55,888 nt of DNA from an uncultured Candidatus Saccharibacteria bacterium. Its GTDB lineage: Bacteria > Patescibacteriota > Saccharimonadia > Saccharimonadales > Saccharimonadaceae. The translations under genes were made by a program, and so were the position numbers. The notes under the pieces are model-generated. The model ran no database searches. It worked only from the letters and a program-made list of their open reading frames with translations, and had not been told where the DNA came from. Shown in pieces: positions 41,003-49,624 of this stretch. Location: contig CALIQQ010000010.1 in NCBI GenBank assembly GCA_938043965.1, forward strand, positions 1 to 55,888. Reading direction: 5' to 3'. How positions within the stretch are numbered: position 1 is the stretch's first letter; each line of letters opens with the position of its first letter.

Positions 41003-42604
41003 CTATCTTGCAATGCAGCGAACGCTATAGCCGAAGTTTTTGTTGGACTGGTTATTCGCGTAGGTCGTAAATGACCTAATATAGACATAGTGAGCGTTAA
41101 TAGAGTTAAACGCGGTAGAGGTCCAGTAGCAACCATCGACCCCCTTGCTCATAATCGAACTGGTTTTAATGTAGCCGAATTTATTGAAGTTAGGCGGAAT
41201 TGAAGTGAATTTAGCGCTACTGCCATAATGATCATACAATGTTTTATATTCACCGTCATTACCGCCGGTCGGAAGACGCCAGTTCTTTGGGCAAATCGAG
41301 GATGGGGCATCTTTTTTATTAACATTATGGGTACGATTACCGGTACCAGCAGTCGCAGCAAACCAGTTATAATAACCAGTGTTTGCACCGAGATCAATAA
41401 AAGCGGTCGGGGTTACGTTATTCCCTGCAATACTGAACGGAATAGTTGAGCCAGTAAGAGTAAAATTAGAGGTAACATCAGAGTCGGCTGGGGTAAGGGT
41501 TTTACCAGCAATTCTAAGGTTTTGAACCATCCAGCATTTACCATCTCCCAACCTAGCAACGTTATAGACAATATTATCTCGCGTATCAGTCAGTTTAACC
41601 ATTGGAGCGTAGTTACTATCACCGTGCTTACTACCGTCAGTATCATACTTAGTAGCATTATCGTATGGGACAGTGGCGCTACCACAAATTTCCGTAGTCA
41701 TTTCCTGCATCTTAGTAATCATAAAGAATTTACTACGCCAGTTAGCTTTCAGGGTAAGGGTCTCACCATTGCTTGGGTTAACATTAACATTAGTTTCGTC
41801 GCCACGATACTGCACCGGAGCAACCCCAGAACTCGAACTAATAGCAGTCCAGCCAATAAACTGATAGCCAGCACGAGTTGGAGCATATTCAGAGAGATTG
41901 ATCTTTTGGCCATAATCAATACGCTTATCGCCATAATTTCGACCAGCTTCAGCAGTGCCTTGATTTAGATCAAATTTTAAATTATAGGATAAACAATCCG
42001 GCTTAATGACTGCAGTGTAGACAAGATCTGTGGTGTAGTTACCAGAAGGAATGTTACGGTCGGTTTTTAGACCATAGGTCAGCTCGAGTTTAGCGGGATT
42101 TCCGGCAGCGGTCGCAACTGAAGAGTCATAAATCTTGGCAGGCGTATCGTCTTTTTTCGGAACTGGCATATAGAGCGTGCCATCAGTAGAGTATCCCCAA
42201 TTATAGTTAGCGAGATTACCACGGCTGGCGATGGAAGCAATAGTCTTAGTGAAAGTATCATTACCTTTACGTTCAAGATTATTATGATTCTTATTCGTAT
42301 TTAGCGTAATGATGGCGCCTTTGTTGCAGGTATTAGTGATTTTAAGGTTAGATTTATTGGAATAGACCGTCTCGAGATTGGTTGGCACAATATCAATCGA
42401 TACAGCATCATCAGCAGAGAGAGATAGACTACTGACGATACTAGTTTGAGTTGCGGTAATAGTCTCGGCATGAGAGGTAGCCGTCAAAAGTAAAACTGAG
42501 AGCGTAAAACAAGAGATGAAAACAACCACGACTGATGTAAAAAATTTCAGAGAAGAGAATCCCAGGAACTGGGCTACTGGTGGTGTTCTGAAAAATGTTA
42601 TCAT
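41003..42604 (-). CDS. secreted surface protein with InlB-type repeat and FSMP-like domain
   Basis: A 533-residue exported protein. A signal or anchor helix lies at about 20-42, ending near TSHAET. A beta-rich domain (about 50-190) follows, then a Listeria-Bacteroides (Flg_new/InlB-B) repeat ending TRAGYQFIGWT...LKANW. The C-terminal FSMP-like domain (about 270-533) has KMQEMTTEIC, DGKCWMVQNLRI, KNWRLPTGG and a final YSVRCIA, parallel to the paralogue at 21412-22752. I start it at 42604 because an extended -10 lies at 42627; the frame stays open to a GTG at 42790. Confidence 0.82.
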   Translation of the reverse strand: MITFFRTPPVAQFLGFSSLKFFTSVVVVFISCFTLSVLLLTATSHAETITATQTSIVSSLSLSADDAVSIDIVPTNLETVYSNKSNLKITNTCNKGAIITLNTNKNHNNLERKGNDTFTKTIASIASRGNLANYNWGYSTDGTLYMPVPKKDDTPAKIYDSSVATAAGNPAKLELTYGLKTDRNIPSGNYTTDLVYTAVIKPDCLSYNLKFDLNQGTAEAGRNYGDKRIDYGQKINLSEYAPTRAGYQFIGWTAISSSSGVAPVQYRGDETNVNVNPSNGETLTLKANWRSKFFMITKMQEMTTEICGSATVPYDNATKYDTDGSKHGDSNYAPMVKLTDTRDNIVYNVARLGDGKCWMVQNLRIAGKTLTPADSDVTSNFTLTGSTIPFSIAGNNVTPTAFIDLGANTGYYNWFAATAGTGNRTHNVNKKDAPSSICPKNWRLPTGGNDGEYKTLYDHYGSSAKFTSIPPNFNKFGYIKTSSIMSKGVDGCYWTSTAFNSINAHYVYIRSFTTYANNQSNKNFGYSVRCIAR

Positions 42605-42626
42605 GTGGCTATTCTTATTCCTTATG

Positions 42627-42635
42627 ATTATAACA
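42627..42635 (-). promoter_or_regulatory. extended -10 for the FSMP gene at 41003
   Basis: Minus-strand TGT-TATAAT, with the -10 at 42627-42632, so transcription would start near 42620 with a leader of about 17 bases. Confidence 0.55.
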
Positions 42636-42689
42636 TCAAAGTGATGACTTATGAAAGTTTTTAATGAATTTAGCGCAGAGTTATGAGAA

Positions 42690-42838
42690 GTTAAGGACCC
42701 TTTGGAGGTCCTTAACTGCGCTGATGCGCGCCCACCCTGGGGCACATTGTTTTGTTTTAATCGGCTGGTTTTTGTTTTTGAAATCTCCACACTCCACTAA
42801 CTAATCATCAGCGGAACCCCTGTGAAGCGTATCAGCTT
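42690..42838 (-). ncRNA. candidate structured RNA or long leader
   Basis: A predicted transcript of about 150 bases runs from the consensus promoter at 42845-42873. GCTGATACGC near its 5' end pairs with GCGCATCAGC (one mismatch), closing a domain of about 115 bases. Inside is a hairpin CACA-(GGGG)-TTCCGCT / AGTGGAG-TGTG with a bulged GGGG. An A-rich linker of about 35 bases then leads to GCCCCAGGG; its CCCC could pair with the bulged GGGG, making a pseudoknot. A perfect 10-bp hairpin, GTTAAGGACC / GGTCCTTAAC, lies at the 3' side. I do not recognise tmRNA, SRP, 6S or RNase P signatures. An open frame through it (from a GTG at 42790) is the alternative. Confidence 0.4.
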
Positions 42839-42844
42839 ATGTTT

Positions 42845-42873
42845 ATTTTATGATAGAAAAAGTATTATGTCAA
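42845..42873 (-). promoter_or_regulatory. consensus promoter of the candidate RNA
   Basis: TTGACA (42868-42873), 17 bases, TAAAAT (42845-42850) on the minus strand, one base off consensus over both boxes. It is among the best promoters in the window and lies between trmD's stop and the next start codon. Confidence 0.78.
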
Positions 42874-42900
42874 CTGTTTTTGGAAAGATTTTTTAGATTT

Positions 42901-43629
42901 TTAAACAGATTTTTTAAACTGTTTTGAATTAGCTTGACGCCACTTAGCAATTTCGCCATGATGGCCGGAAAGCAAGACTTCTGGCACCTTTAGACCGCGA
43001 AAATCAGCTGGCTTCGTGTATTGCGGAAATTCAATGTTATCTCCCTCGGAAAAACTTTCAATCAGGGCTGAGTTTTCACCACCAAGCACCCCGGGAATAA
43101 GTCGGACAATTGAGTCAATTAGAATCAAGGCTGGTAATTCCCCGCCAGTTAAAATATACTGGCCGAGGCAGAATTGATAATCTACAATAGATAAAATTCG
43201 CTCATCATAGCCTTCGTAGTGTGGACAGAGGATGATTAGATGTAACGGCTCAGCGCAGTCTTTTTCGCGCTCAGGAAAAACTGTGGTCAATGGAAGCTCG
43301 CCGATTGCAATGTCAGCAAACTGCTGAGCGACGTTTTGTTGCCAAAGTGCGCCGGCTGGAGTTGGTAGAAATACTAGTGCGTGAGGGCTAGTTTTTTTAA
43401 TCGATTCAATCGCGTTAAAAACTGGTTCACACATCAAAAGCATGCCATCGCCACCACCATAAATCGTGTCGTCAACTTTTTTATGTGGACCAAGGCCAAA
43501 GTCGCGCAGATTAACAAAATCAAATTCAGCAATACCATTAGCCTTAGCCTTCCACATCATCGAGGCATTCAAATACGGCTCGAGGGTTTCCTGGAAAAGT
43601 GTGATAATAGTAAACTTAATTTTCGGCAT
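42901..43629 (-). CDS. trmD: tRNA (guanine-N1-)-methyltransferase
   Basis: A 242-residue TrmD, methylating G37 of tRNAs to keep the reading frame. It opens with ITLFQETLEPYL, and the trefoil-knot AdoMet site reads YILTGGELPALILIDSIVRLIPGVLG, very typical. Two usual motifs are altered: GGGPGM reads YGGGDGM, and the common GRYEGIDERV reads PHYEGYDERI. Its ATG overlaps the obg stop by one base (TAATG). Neither rpsP, rimM nor rplS, its usual neighbours, is here. Confidence 0.94.
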   Translation of the reverse strand: MPKIKFTIITLFQETLEPYLNASMMWKAKANGIAEFDFVNLRDFGLGPHKKVDDTIYGGGDGMLLMCEPVFNAIESIKKTSPHALVFLPTPAGALWQQNVAQQFADIAIGELPLTTVFPEREKDCAEPLHLIILCPHYEGYDERILSIVDYQFCLGQYILTGGELPALILIDSIVRLIPGVLGGENSALIESFSEGDNIEFPQYTKPADFRGLKVPEVLLSGHHGEIAKWRQANSKQFKKSV

Positions 43630-45077
43630 TAGTCATCCCATCCCTCGACTAGAGTGAAGTGATGGCCTGCAATTTCAATAATAGAGTCTGCGACAGCGCC
43701 GCGAGAAGTCAGCTCGGCGCGAATGCCATATTTTTTCATAATATCGCGTAGGCGGTTTAGAGATTCGTAGTTATCATAATCGGTACGGCGAGCAAACTTT
43801 TCAATTTTTTCGCCAGTCACCTTGAAACATTTGACGGTTTCACGATCAGCATTTAAGACTGGGTCAAGCTCTGAAACAGACCAGGTATTTTTAATGTTAT
43901 GCGGATTAAGTTTAATAACCGGTAGTTCAGAGTTAGGTTCAACTGCAGAGTTAACAAATGAGTCAGACGAATCTAGTGAGATGTGAGCAACGCCGGTCTC
44001 ATCAAAGTTAGCTGGCTTAGTCTGCTCAGTGAGCACCAAATCTTGCGCCTCTTTCACAGCTGCTTCATGTTTAGCCACTTCAATCGCACGCTTCAATGCA
44101 AATAGTAATTCGTCGACACCTTGACGGGTGAGACTAGAAATAGCGAAAATTTCAGCTGATGGATTTACTTTTAAAATAGCTTCTTTTTGCATAGCGATCA
44201 ATTCCTCGTCAAAGCCTTCGCATTTAGTCAGAGCGATAATTTCAGGTCGGTCTTTTAAATCTGAGTATTTATCTAGCTCATGACGAATAATTTGATAGGC
44301 TGCACCGGCATCGTCATTATAGACATCGATTAGGTGAAGTAAAACCGCCGTGCGATCAACGTGACGCAAAAAAGCGTGTCCGAGTCCACGTCCTTCAGAG
44401 GCGCCCTCAATCAGACCTGGAATATCGGCGATTAGAATATCCCTAGCTTCACCTTTTGCGGCGGAGCGACGAGCGCCAACTGTGGCGACACCAAGGTTTG
44501 GAGTCAAAGTAGTAAATGGATAGTCGGCAATTTCCGGTTTAGCATTAGTGACAACTGATAAAAAGGTAGATTTACCAGCATTCGGTAGACCAACCAAACC
44601 AACGTCAGCCAGCAGCTTTAGTTCAAGCTCCGCTTCAAAGGCTTCGCCTGGCTCACCTAGCTCATGGATGATTGGAGTTTGACGCGTAGAAGATTTAAAG
44701 TGAGCGTTACCGAAACCACCATCGCCACCTTTAGCAATCACTGCCTCAGCCTGGTCCTTAGTTAAGTCGGCAATCACTACGCCATCGCGCTTCACAACCG
44801 TGCCAATCGGTACTTCGATAATTAAATCCTTGCCTGAACGACCGGCCGAACGAGTACCGGAGCCGTTTTTTCCATCTTCAGCTTTCCATTCTGGATTGAA
44901 ACGAAAATCGAGCAAAGTGTTTGTATCTTTATCGGCACGAAAAATAATTGAACCGCCCTTACCGCCATCACCACCATCTGGGCCACCTTTTGGAATATAA
45001 ATTTCATGGCGAAAAGAGACGGCACCATCGCCACCTTTACCAGCTTTTAGACTAACTTTTGCGGTATCAACAAACAT
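43629..45077 (-). CDS. obg: GTPase Obg/CgtA
   Basis: A 482-residue Obg GTPase for 50S assembly. The glycine-rich Obg domain (about 1-155, with GKGGDGAVSFRHEIYIPKGGP), the G domain (GLPNAGKSTFLSVV, DIPGLIEGAS, TKCEG where NKxD is usual) and the C-terminal OCT domain (about 400-475, ending FTLVEGWDD) are all present. A linker of about 60 acidic residues separates the G and OCT domains. The start follows AGAAGGA and TGG-TATAAT (45095-45100). trmD follows by overlap. Confidence 0.96.
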   Translation of the reverse strand: MFVDTAKVSLKAGKGGDGAVSFRHEIYIPKGGPDGGDGGKGGSIIFRADKDTNTLLDFRFNPEWKAEDGKNGSGTRSAGRSGKDLIIEVPIGTVVKRDGVVIADLTKDQAEAVIAKGGDGGFGNAHFKSSTRQTPIIHELGEPGEAFEAELELKLLADVGLVGLPNAGKSTFLSVVTNAKPEIADYPFTTLTPNLGVATVGARRSAAKGEARDILIADIPGLIEGASEGRGLGHAFLRHVDRTAVLLHLIDVYNDDAGAAYQIIRHELDKYSDLKDRPEIIALTKCEGFDEELIAMQKEAILKVNPSAEIFAISSLTRQGVDELLFALKRAIEVAKHEAAVKEAQDLVLTEQTKPANFDETGVAHISLDSSDSFVNSAVEPNSELPVIKLNPHNIKNTWSVSELDPVLNADRETVKCFKVTGEKIEKFARRTDYDNYESLNRLRDIMKKYGIRAELTSRGAVADSIIEIAGHHFTLVEGWDD

Positions 45078-45094
45078 ATAAAATCCTTCTCTTA

Positions 45095-45103
45095 ATTATA
45101 CCA
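45095..45103 (-). promoter_or_regulatory. obg-trmD extended -10
   Basis: Minus-strand TGG-TATAAT, with the -10 at 45095-45100. A leader of about 11 bases follows, containing AGAAGGA. Confidence 0.6.
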
Positions 45104-45127
45104 TAAATTATCTATTTCTGCAAATGG

Positions 45128-46222
45128 TTATTTGTGATGAATGTAGAGGTTTTGAGCAGCCTTGCTCTTTGAGAAAGTAGCACAGCCTTCTCTACCCCAA
45201 CCAGAGATACCATTCATATCACAGACATTGATTGAGCCGTCAGCATTAACGCCAGTCACATAACCGACGTGGCCATAATAGCCAGAGTTATTCTGGAAAA
45301 TATCGCCGACACGAGGACTGCGGTCCACCGAGAAACCAGCTTGAGCTGCGGCGCGGGCCCAGTTACTGGCATTGCCGAGGTTAGATGGTAAATCTGGGCG
45401 ACGGTTCCAAGCGTACCAAGTACACCAACCATAAGCATAACGGTTGCCAGCAGAATATTGGGCTGAATATGAAATAGTGGCACCAACTATGCGCGTCACT
45501 CTTGGTGCGACATAATCTGGGCGCTCAGACTCAGGCAAATTGCCGTTTGGAATAAGAATGCGCGAGCCAGCCGCAAGATTTTGATTTAGCTCAAGCGAGT
45601 TAGCGGCAATAATTTCTTCGGCGTTGGAATTATAGGCCTTAGCCACCGAGGCGATAGTTTCGCCAGACTTAACCAAGTGAACGAAACCGGAACGGCCAGG
45701 TACATAAATCTTATCGCCAGCAGCAATCTGATGGCCAGCCTTAAACTTATTTGACCAGCGAATCATTACTTCAGTCACGCCGGATTCAGTGTATTTATTA
45801 GCAATGGAAGCTAAGGTATCGTTTGGCTGAACTGTATATTCAACCACACCAACAGCAAGGTGCGAGGTGTCAATCACATTTGGCTTATCAATTTTCTCGC
45901 TAGTCATGGCTGAGGCGAGAGTGGCGGCGGAGGCGATAGAGTCATAGTTAGTTTGAATCACGGGCGCAGTCGGAGTCTTCATCGAGGTAGCGACCTCAGA
46001 GATAATATATAACTCAGCGGCCTGATCGGCTGAAACGGAGAAGTTGTTTTTCGCGACCGCACGCATGTCAAGCGAGTAATCTTTATCATCAAACTTATCT
46101 TTTGAGCCGAAAAAAGCAAGGGCGGCTATAGCTATAAAGCCGAGAAAATATGGAAAAGCTTGGCGCAAAGTAGCGATGTGAGAAGATTTTTTTACTGATT
46201 TTTTTCGAATTTGCTTTGTCAT
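45128..46222 (-). CDS. LysM-CHAP peptidoglycan hydrolase
   Basis: A 364-residue wall enzyme. A basic N-terminus and one transmembrane helix (about residues 20-37) anchor it. Two LysM domains follow: VEYTVQPNDTLASIANKY... and FVHLVKSGETIASVAKAY..., which bind glycan. A CHAP domain (about 255-364) has its cysteine in GWCTWYAWNRR and its histidine in GHVGYV, giving amidase or endopeptidase cleavage of stem peptides. I start it at 46222, 19 bases after mltG; a frame open to 46330 would lie inside mltG. Confidence 0.9.
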   Translation of the reverse strand: MTKQIRKKSVKKSSHIATLRQAFPYFLGFIAIAALAFFGSKDKFDDKDYSLDMRAVAKNNFSVSADQAAELYIISEVATSMKTPTAPVIQTNYDSIASAATLASAMTSEKIDKPNVIDTSHLAVGVVEYTVQPNDTLASIANKYTESGVTEVMIRWSNKFKAGHQIAAGDKIYVPGRSGFVHLVKSGETIASVAKAYNSNAEEIIAANSLELNQNLAAGSRILIPNGNLPESERPDYVAPRVTRIVGATISYSAQYSAGNRYAYGWCTWYAWNRRPDLPSNLGNASNWARAAAQAGFSVDRSPRVGDIFQNNSGYYGHVGYVTGVNADGSINVCDMNGISGWGREGCATFSKSKAAQNLYIHHK

Positions 46223-46241
46223 AATTAGCTGAGGAGTCCAT

Positions 46242-47885
46242 TTAGAGGCGTACGCCACAGAGAGTTTGACAGTATTTACGGATATTCTGGTTATGGCCAA
46301 TCTCAGTATCACTATAATACATCTTTCCATCGTCTCCTGTCAAGAAGAAGAGTGTGGAGCGCTTCGACTCGTCCCCGTTAGCAACGGCCTCCAAGGCGTT
46401 AATGCCGGGGTTGGAAATTGGTCCTGGAGGCAGTCCAGTATGAAACCTTGTGTTATAAAGTGAGTCATGAACTAGGACCTCTGCATTGGATTGGAGTAAC
46501 TTTCGCTCTGGGTCAACTAGGTTAGCAGCATAGGTAGCGGTTACATCTGAACCAAGACTCATACCCAGCCGAATTCGATTCAGAAAGACCTGCGCAACAC
46601 TAGCCATATCAGGCGCTTTGGCTTCTTTCTGGACAATAGAAGCTAAAATAATCCCCTGACGCAAAGTAAGACCTTTAGCTTTAAAACGAGCTTCAAGATT
46701 TTTCGAAGCCACGACATCGCCGAGTGCACTAATCATTGTATTTAAAACCTTCTCAAGCGATTCCCCCTTGTAGAACTGATAGGTATCACCGAATAGATAT
46801 CCTTCAAGCTGAACGGAGCGAGGCTGACCCAAAAAGGAGAGGTTACCATTTTCATCATAAAAGCCTTGGAGGATTTTATTCTGATAGTTTTTTTCAAAAG
46901 CTTCATTAATTTGCTCATTAGAATAGCCGTTTTTCAAGAGCTTCTGTTTAATTTCGGCGACCGTCTCTCCGGGAAGAACAGTCAGGTTAAAAACGTTATC
47001 CGAAGCGGCACCGCTAGCTAATTTTTCAGCAATCTCCGAAACCGACATAGTAGCTTTTAGATCATAGCTGCCAAATTTGAGATTGTTTTTATTTAATTTA
47101 ATATAAATTTTAAAGGCGAGGTCGGAGCGGATAAGCCCAGCATTTTTTAAATTAGTGGCTATTGCGGTAGTGGTATCTTTATCGCCAACCTCAAATCGTA
47201 CCGATGGACAGGCCGCTTCAGCTGAACAGTGAGCGCTGTCGCTGACGGCTTGAATTGAGGTGTTATACCAAAAATAGGCTCCACCAAATCCTAACCCAGC
47301 TAATAAAACTAGAGTAATGAGACAGCCAAGTAGAATTTTTGCGACTGATGTTTTTTGATTGCTGGAGGAAGTATTAGGCATTTTTTTTAGCGCAGAAGAA
47401 TTATTTTTAGACTCTTTAAGCGCCGTATCATTTTCAACTTTAGCTTGCTCTGACGTATAGGCGCTATCGGCAATTTTACCGTTTGACATGAGTCGCTCAA
47501 GGAAATCTTGCAAGATAATTGTAGCAGCTTCAGCATCAATTTCGCCTTTTTCAAAATGTTTTTTGCGGGCCTTTAGGCGAGTTTCTGCTTCAACTGAAGT
47601 TAAGCTTTCATCCTCAAAATAAATGCGCGTATTTGGAATACTCATAGCAAGCTGTCTCGCGAAATTGCGGACATAGAGCGATTGCTTCGTCTCTTCGCCA
47701 GAATTATTACGCGGCAAACCAACAATAAAAGTTGAGGTTGAGTAAAGTCTAGCGAGGCGAGCAATTTCAGCAAACTCCTGACCATTCACGTTTACGAAGC
47801 CATCTGGAACAGCGATTTTAGTGGTCGAATCCGCCTTCGCAACACCGATACGTTTCGTACCGACATCAAGTCCGATTAGTTTCAT
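46242..47885 (-). CDS. RuvX (YqgF)-MltG fusion protein
   Basis: A 547-residue two-part protein. Residues 1-132 are a complete RuvX/YqgF resolvase: GLDVGTKRIGVA (Asp7), FIVGLPRN, FEDESLTSVEA and the last acidic residue in EIDAEAA (Asp117). A polar linker (about 135-180) leads to a transmembrane helix (183-207). Residues 210-547 are MltG, the endolytic murein transglycosylase that ends glycan chains, with LEGYLFGDTY (catalytic Glu361) and SIVQKEA (Glu421). The topology works: RuvX inside, MltG outside. Its ATG overlaps the previous stop by one base. Confidence 0.92.
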   Translation of the reverse strand: MKLIGLDVGTKRIGVAKADSTTKIAVPDGFVNVNGQEFAEIARLARLYSTSTFIVGLPRNNSGEETKQSLYVRNFARQLAMSIPNTRIYFEDESLTSVEAETRLKARKKHFEKGEIDAEAATIILQDFLERLMSNGKIADSAYTSEQAKVENDTALKESKNNSSALKKMPNTSSSNQKTSVAKILLGCLITLVLLAGLGFGGAYFWYNTSIQAVSDSAHCSAEAACPSVRFEVGDKDTTTAIATNLKNAGLIRSDLAFKIYIKLNKNNLKFGSYDLKATMSVSEIAEKLASGAASDNVFNLTVLPGETVAEIKQKLLKNGYSNEQINEAFEKNYQNKILQGFYDENGNLSFLGQPRSVQLEGYLFGDTYQFYKGESLEKVLNTMISALGDVVASKNLEARFKAKGLTLRQGIILASIVQKEAKAPDMASVAQVFLNRIRLGMSLGSDVTATYAANLVDPERKLLQSNAEVLVHDSLYNTRFHTGLPPGPISNPGINALEAVANGDESKRSTLFFLTGDDGKMYYSDTEIGHNQNIRKYCQTLCGVRL

Positions 47886-49564
47886 TATTCTTCCACCTCG
47901 ATCTTTACAGAAACTTTATTTGCGTCGGTCGGAATACTGTAAACCCAGGGGAAGCTAACGTCAATAACAACATCATTGATATTTGAAGAGGTATCTTTTA
48001 GCAGTGCTTTGAGTTCGCCGACTTTTTTACCTTTTGCAGTCTCAAGAATGGAGCTCTCAGAGATTTCTGGGCCAATTTTAATGGTGGTTTTGAATTTAGC
48101 CGTAAAAGTATTATCTTTATTTTCAGCGAAGCGCTCAAAGAATGGGTTGCCGGTCGTATAGATTTTGTCGTGATCACCGATTTTATCAGCCTCAAAAGCG
48201 TTCACATATTCGTCGATGGCAGTGCGATCAACTACATAGATAGTGTAGATTGCTTTTGCAGTCAACTTAGCTTTTTTACCAGCCTCAACCTCCTCGCCTT
48301 TTTTAGGCGAGCTGACTGGATCTTCGGTAGTAACCTTATAGCTAGCATCAATTTTTACCACTCCATCACCGATTTGACTCAAGAGTTTTTCCTTAGCACC
48401 TTCAAGATTCTGGAGTTGGCTTTTTGCATCATTGATGTCAGCTTCGGATACTACGGTGATATTTTTATCAGTACCACCAGCCATAGCGCTTGAGCTAACA
48501 AAGTTAATGCCGGCAAGATTAGAGGTGCCTGTACTTTGAGCGGCAATGTTGTAATTTGTACCACCCTCAGTTGCAACCACTTCAACCGATTCCCTGACGT
48601 TACAAATAATTTGACCGCCAGAAATAGCTGGATTTCTACAGGTAGAGGCAGCACCATCCCAACTTAAGCTTTTTGCGGTGGTAGTGACGAAGTTTTTACC
48701 GTCAAGCGTAAAAATCGTACCGACAGGAACGACTTTGCTGCCGCCAACCGCTAAAAAAGTAGCGCTAAAATTGACGGTGCCCTGAGCTTTTTCACCTCTG
48801 TTAGCCTTGCCTTTAGGCTCAAATTCAACCGAGGCAGATTCCTCATATTTAATCTGTTCGAGCAGGAACTTGCCAGCCTTATTATCCTTATTTTTAATAT
48901 CTGTGACTAATGTGACATTTTCGGAAATGTTCGAGGCGATAGTTTTCATCTTAATGGTAATTTTTGCTGCTGGAGCAAAGACCAGAGCCCAAACTAAGAC
49001 TACGCCTAGCAGTGCAGTAGCCGCACTGCCTAGCAAAATCCATTTACGGTAGCGATCAAAATTAGGGATCTTAGAGGTGGTTTTTGGAGATTTTTTAGGT
49101 TTACCAGTGGTCTCGTCAGCACTGGCTTCATCATCGTCAAGTTCGACCACTTCAGACTTCTTAGCGCTTGTTTTTTGAGTAGCTCTTTCATCAATTATTT
49201 CAGTCTTCTTAGAGTCATCCTCGGCTGGCAAGTCGAGGTTATCTTCCTCCAGCTCTTCAGCTTCACGTTTTTTACGCTCAGTAAATTCAGAGGGCAACAT
49301 GGGACGTGAATTAAGGGTCTTAGCTACAGGTAGCCCGGAAAACGCCGCTAGTTTGATTAGACTGGGGTCGGTAGTCACAACGACGGCAGCTTTGTCTTTA
49401 ATTTTAGCGGTCTTAGCAATTAGTTTAATGTTGACAGCGCTACGCATAATACCGAGTTTTTTCGGCGGCACTAGCGCTACGACTTTTTGCTTAGAAGCCT
49501 TAATACGCGAGATAACATCGGTGATGTCGTCTTCTGGCTCGATATAGATGACGTCTTTATTCAT
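47885..49564 (-). CDS. single-pass envelope protein, CPR type
   Basis: A 559-residue protein. The N-terminal 90 residues form an alpha/beta module (IKASKQKVVALVPPKK, then KAAVVVTTDPSLIKLAA). An acidic, low-complexity linker (about 95-165) leads to one transmembrane helix (175-196). The outer part is beta-rich; RGEKAQGTVNFSA and VPVGTIFTLDGKNFVTTT resemble baseplate-J-like strands, a weak likeness. I cannot name a function. TGG-TAAAAT ends 7 bases before the ATG, so it is leaderless. Its stop overlaps ruvX-mltG. Confidence 0.78.
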   Translation of the reverse strand: MNKDVIYIEPEDDITDVISRIKASKQKVVALVPPKKLGIMRSAVNIKLIAKTAKIKDKAAVVVTTDPSLIKLAAFSGLPVAKTLNSRPMLPSEFTERKKREAEELEEDNLDLPAEDDSKKTEIIDERATQKTSAKKSEVVELDDDEASADETTGKPKKSPKTTSKIPNFDRYRKWILLGSAATALLGVVLVWALVFAPAAKITIKMKTIASNISENVTLVTDIKNKDNKAGKFLLEQIKYEESASVEFEPKGKANRGEKAQGTVNFSATFLAVGGSKVVPVGTIFTLDGKNFVTTTAKSLSWDGAASTCRNPAISGGQIICNVRESVEVVATEGGTNYNIAAQSTGTSNLAGINFVSSSAMAGGTDKNITVVSEADINDAKSQLQNLEGAKEKLLSQIGDGVVKIDASYKVTTEDPVSSPKKGEEVEAGKKAKLTAKAIYTIYVVDRTAIDEYVNAFEADKIGDHDKIYTTGNPFFERFAENKDNTFTAKFKTTIKIGPEISESSILETAKGKKVGELKALLKDTSSNINDVVIDVSFPWVYSIPTDANKVSVKIEVEE

Positions 49565-49571
49565 AACTTCA

Positions 49572-49617
49572 ATTTTACCATATTTTTAATGTTTTCCTAA
49601 ACTTTTTATGCTAAAAT
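49572..49617. promoter_or_regulatory. divergent leaderless promoters (envelope protein / histidine kinase)
   Basis: Minus-strand TGG-TAAAAT (49572-49577) and plus-strand TGC-TAAAAT (49612-49617) face apart, each exactly 7 bases from its ATG. The two start codons are 60 bases apart, so the upstream halves of both promoters share the same DNA. Confidence 0.75.
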
Positions 49618-49624
49618 AAGAGCA

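Noticed and set aside
42605..42790. N-terminal extension of the FSMP protein from a GTG
   Set aside because: It would put the signal helix about 80 residues inside the protein, crosses a promoter and stable RNA pairings, and has poor Shine-Dalgarno spacing. Not fully excluded.
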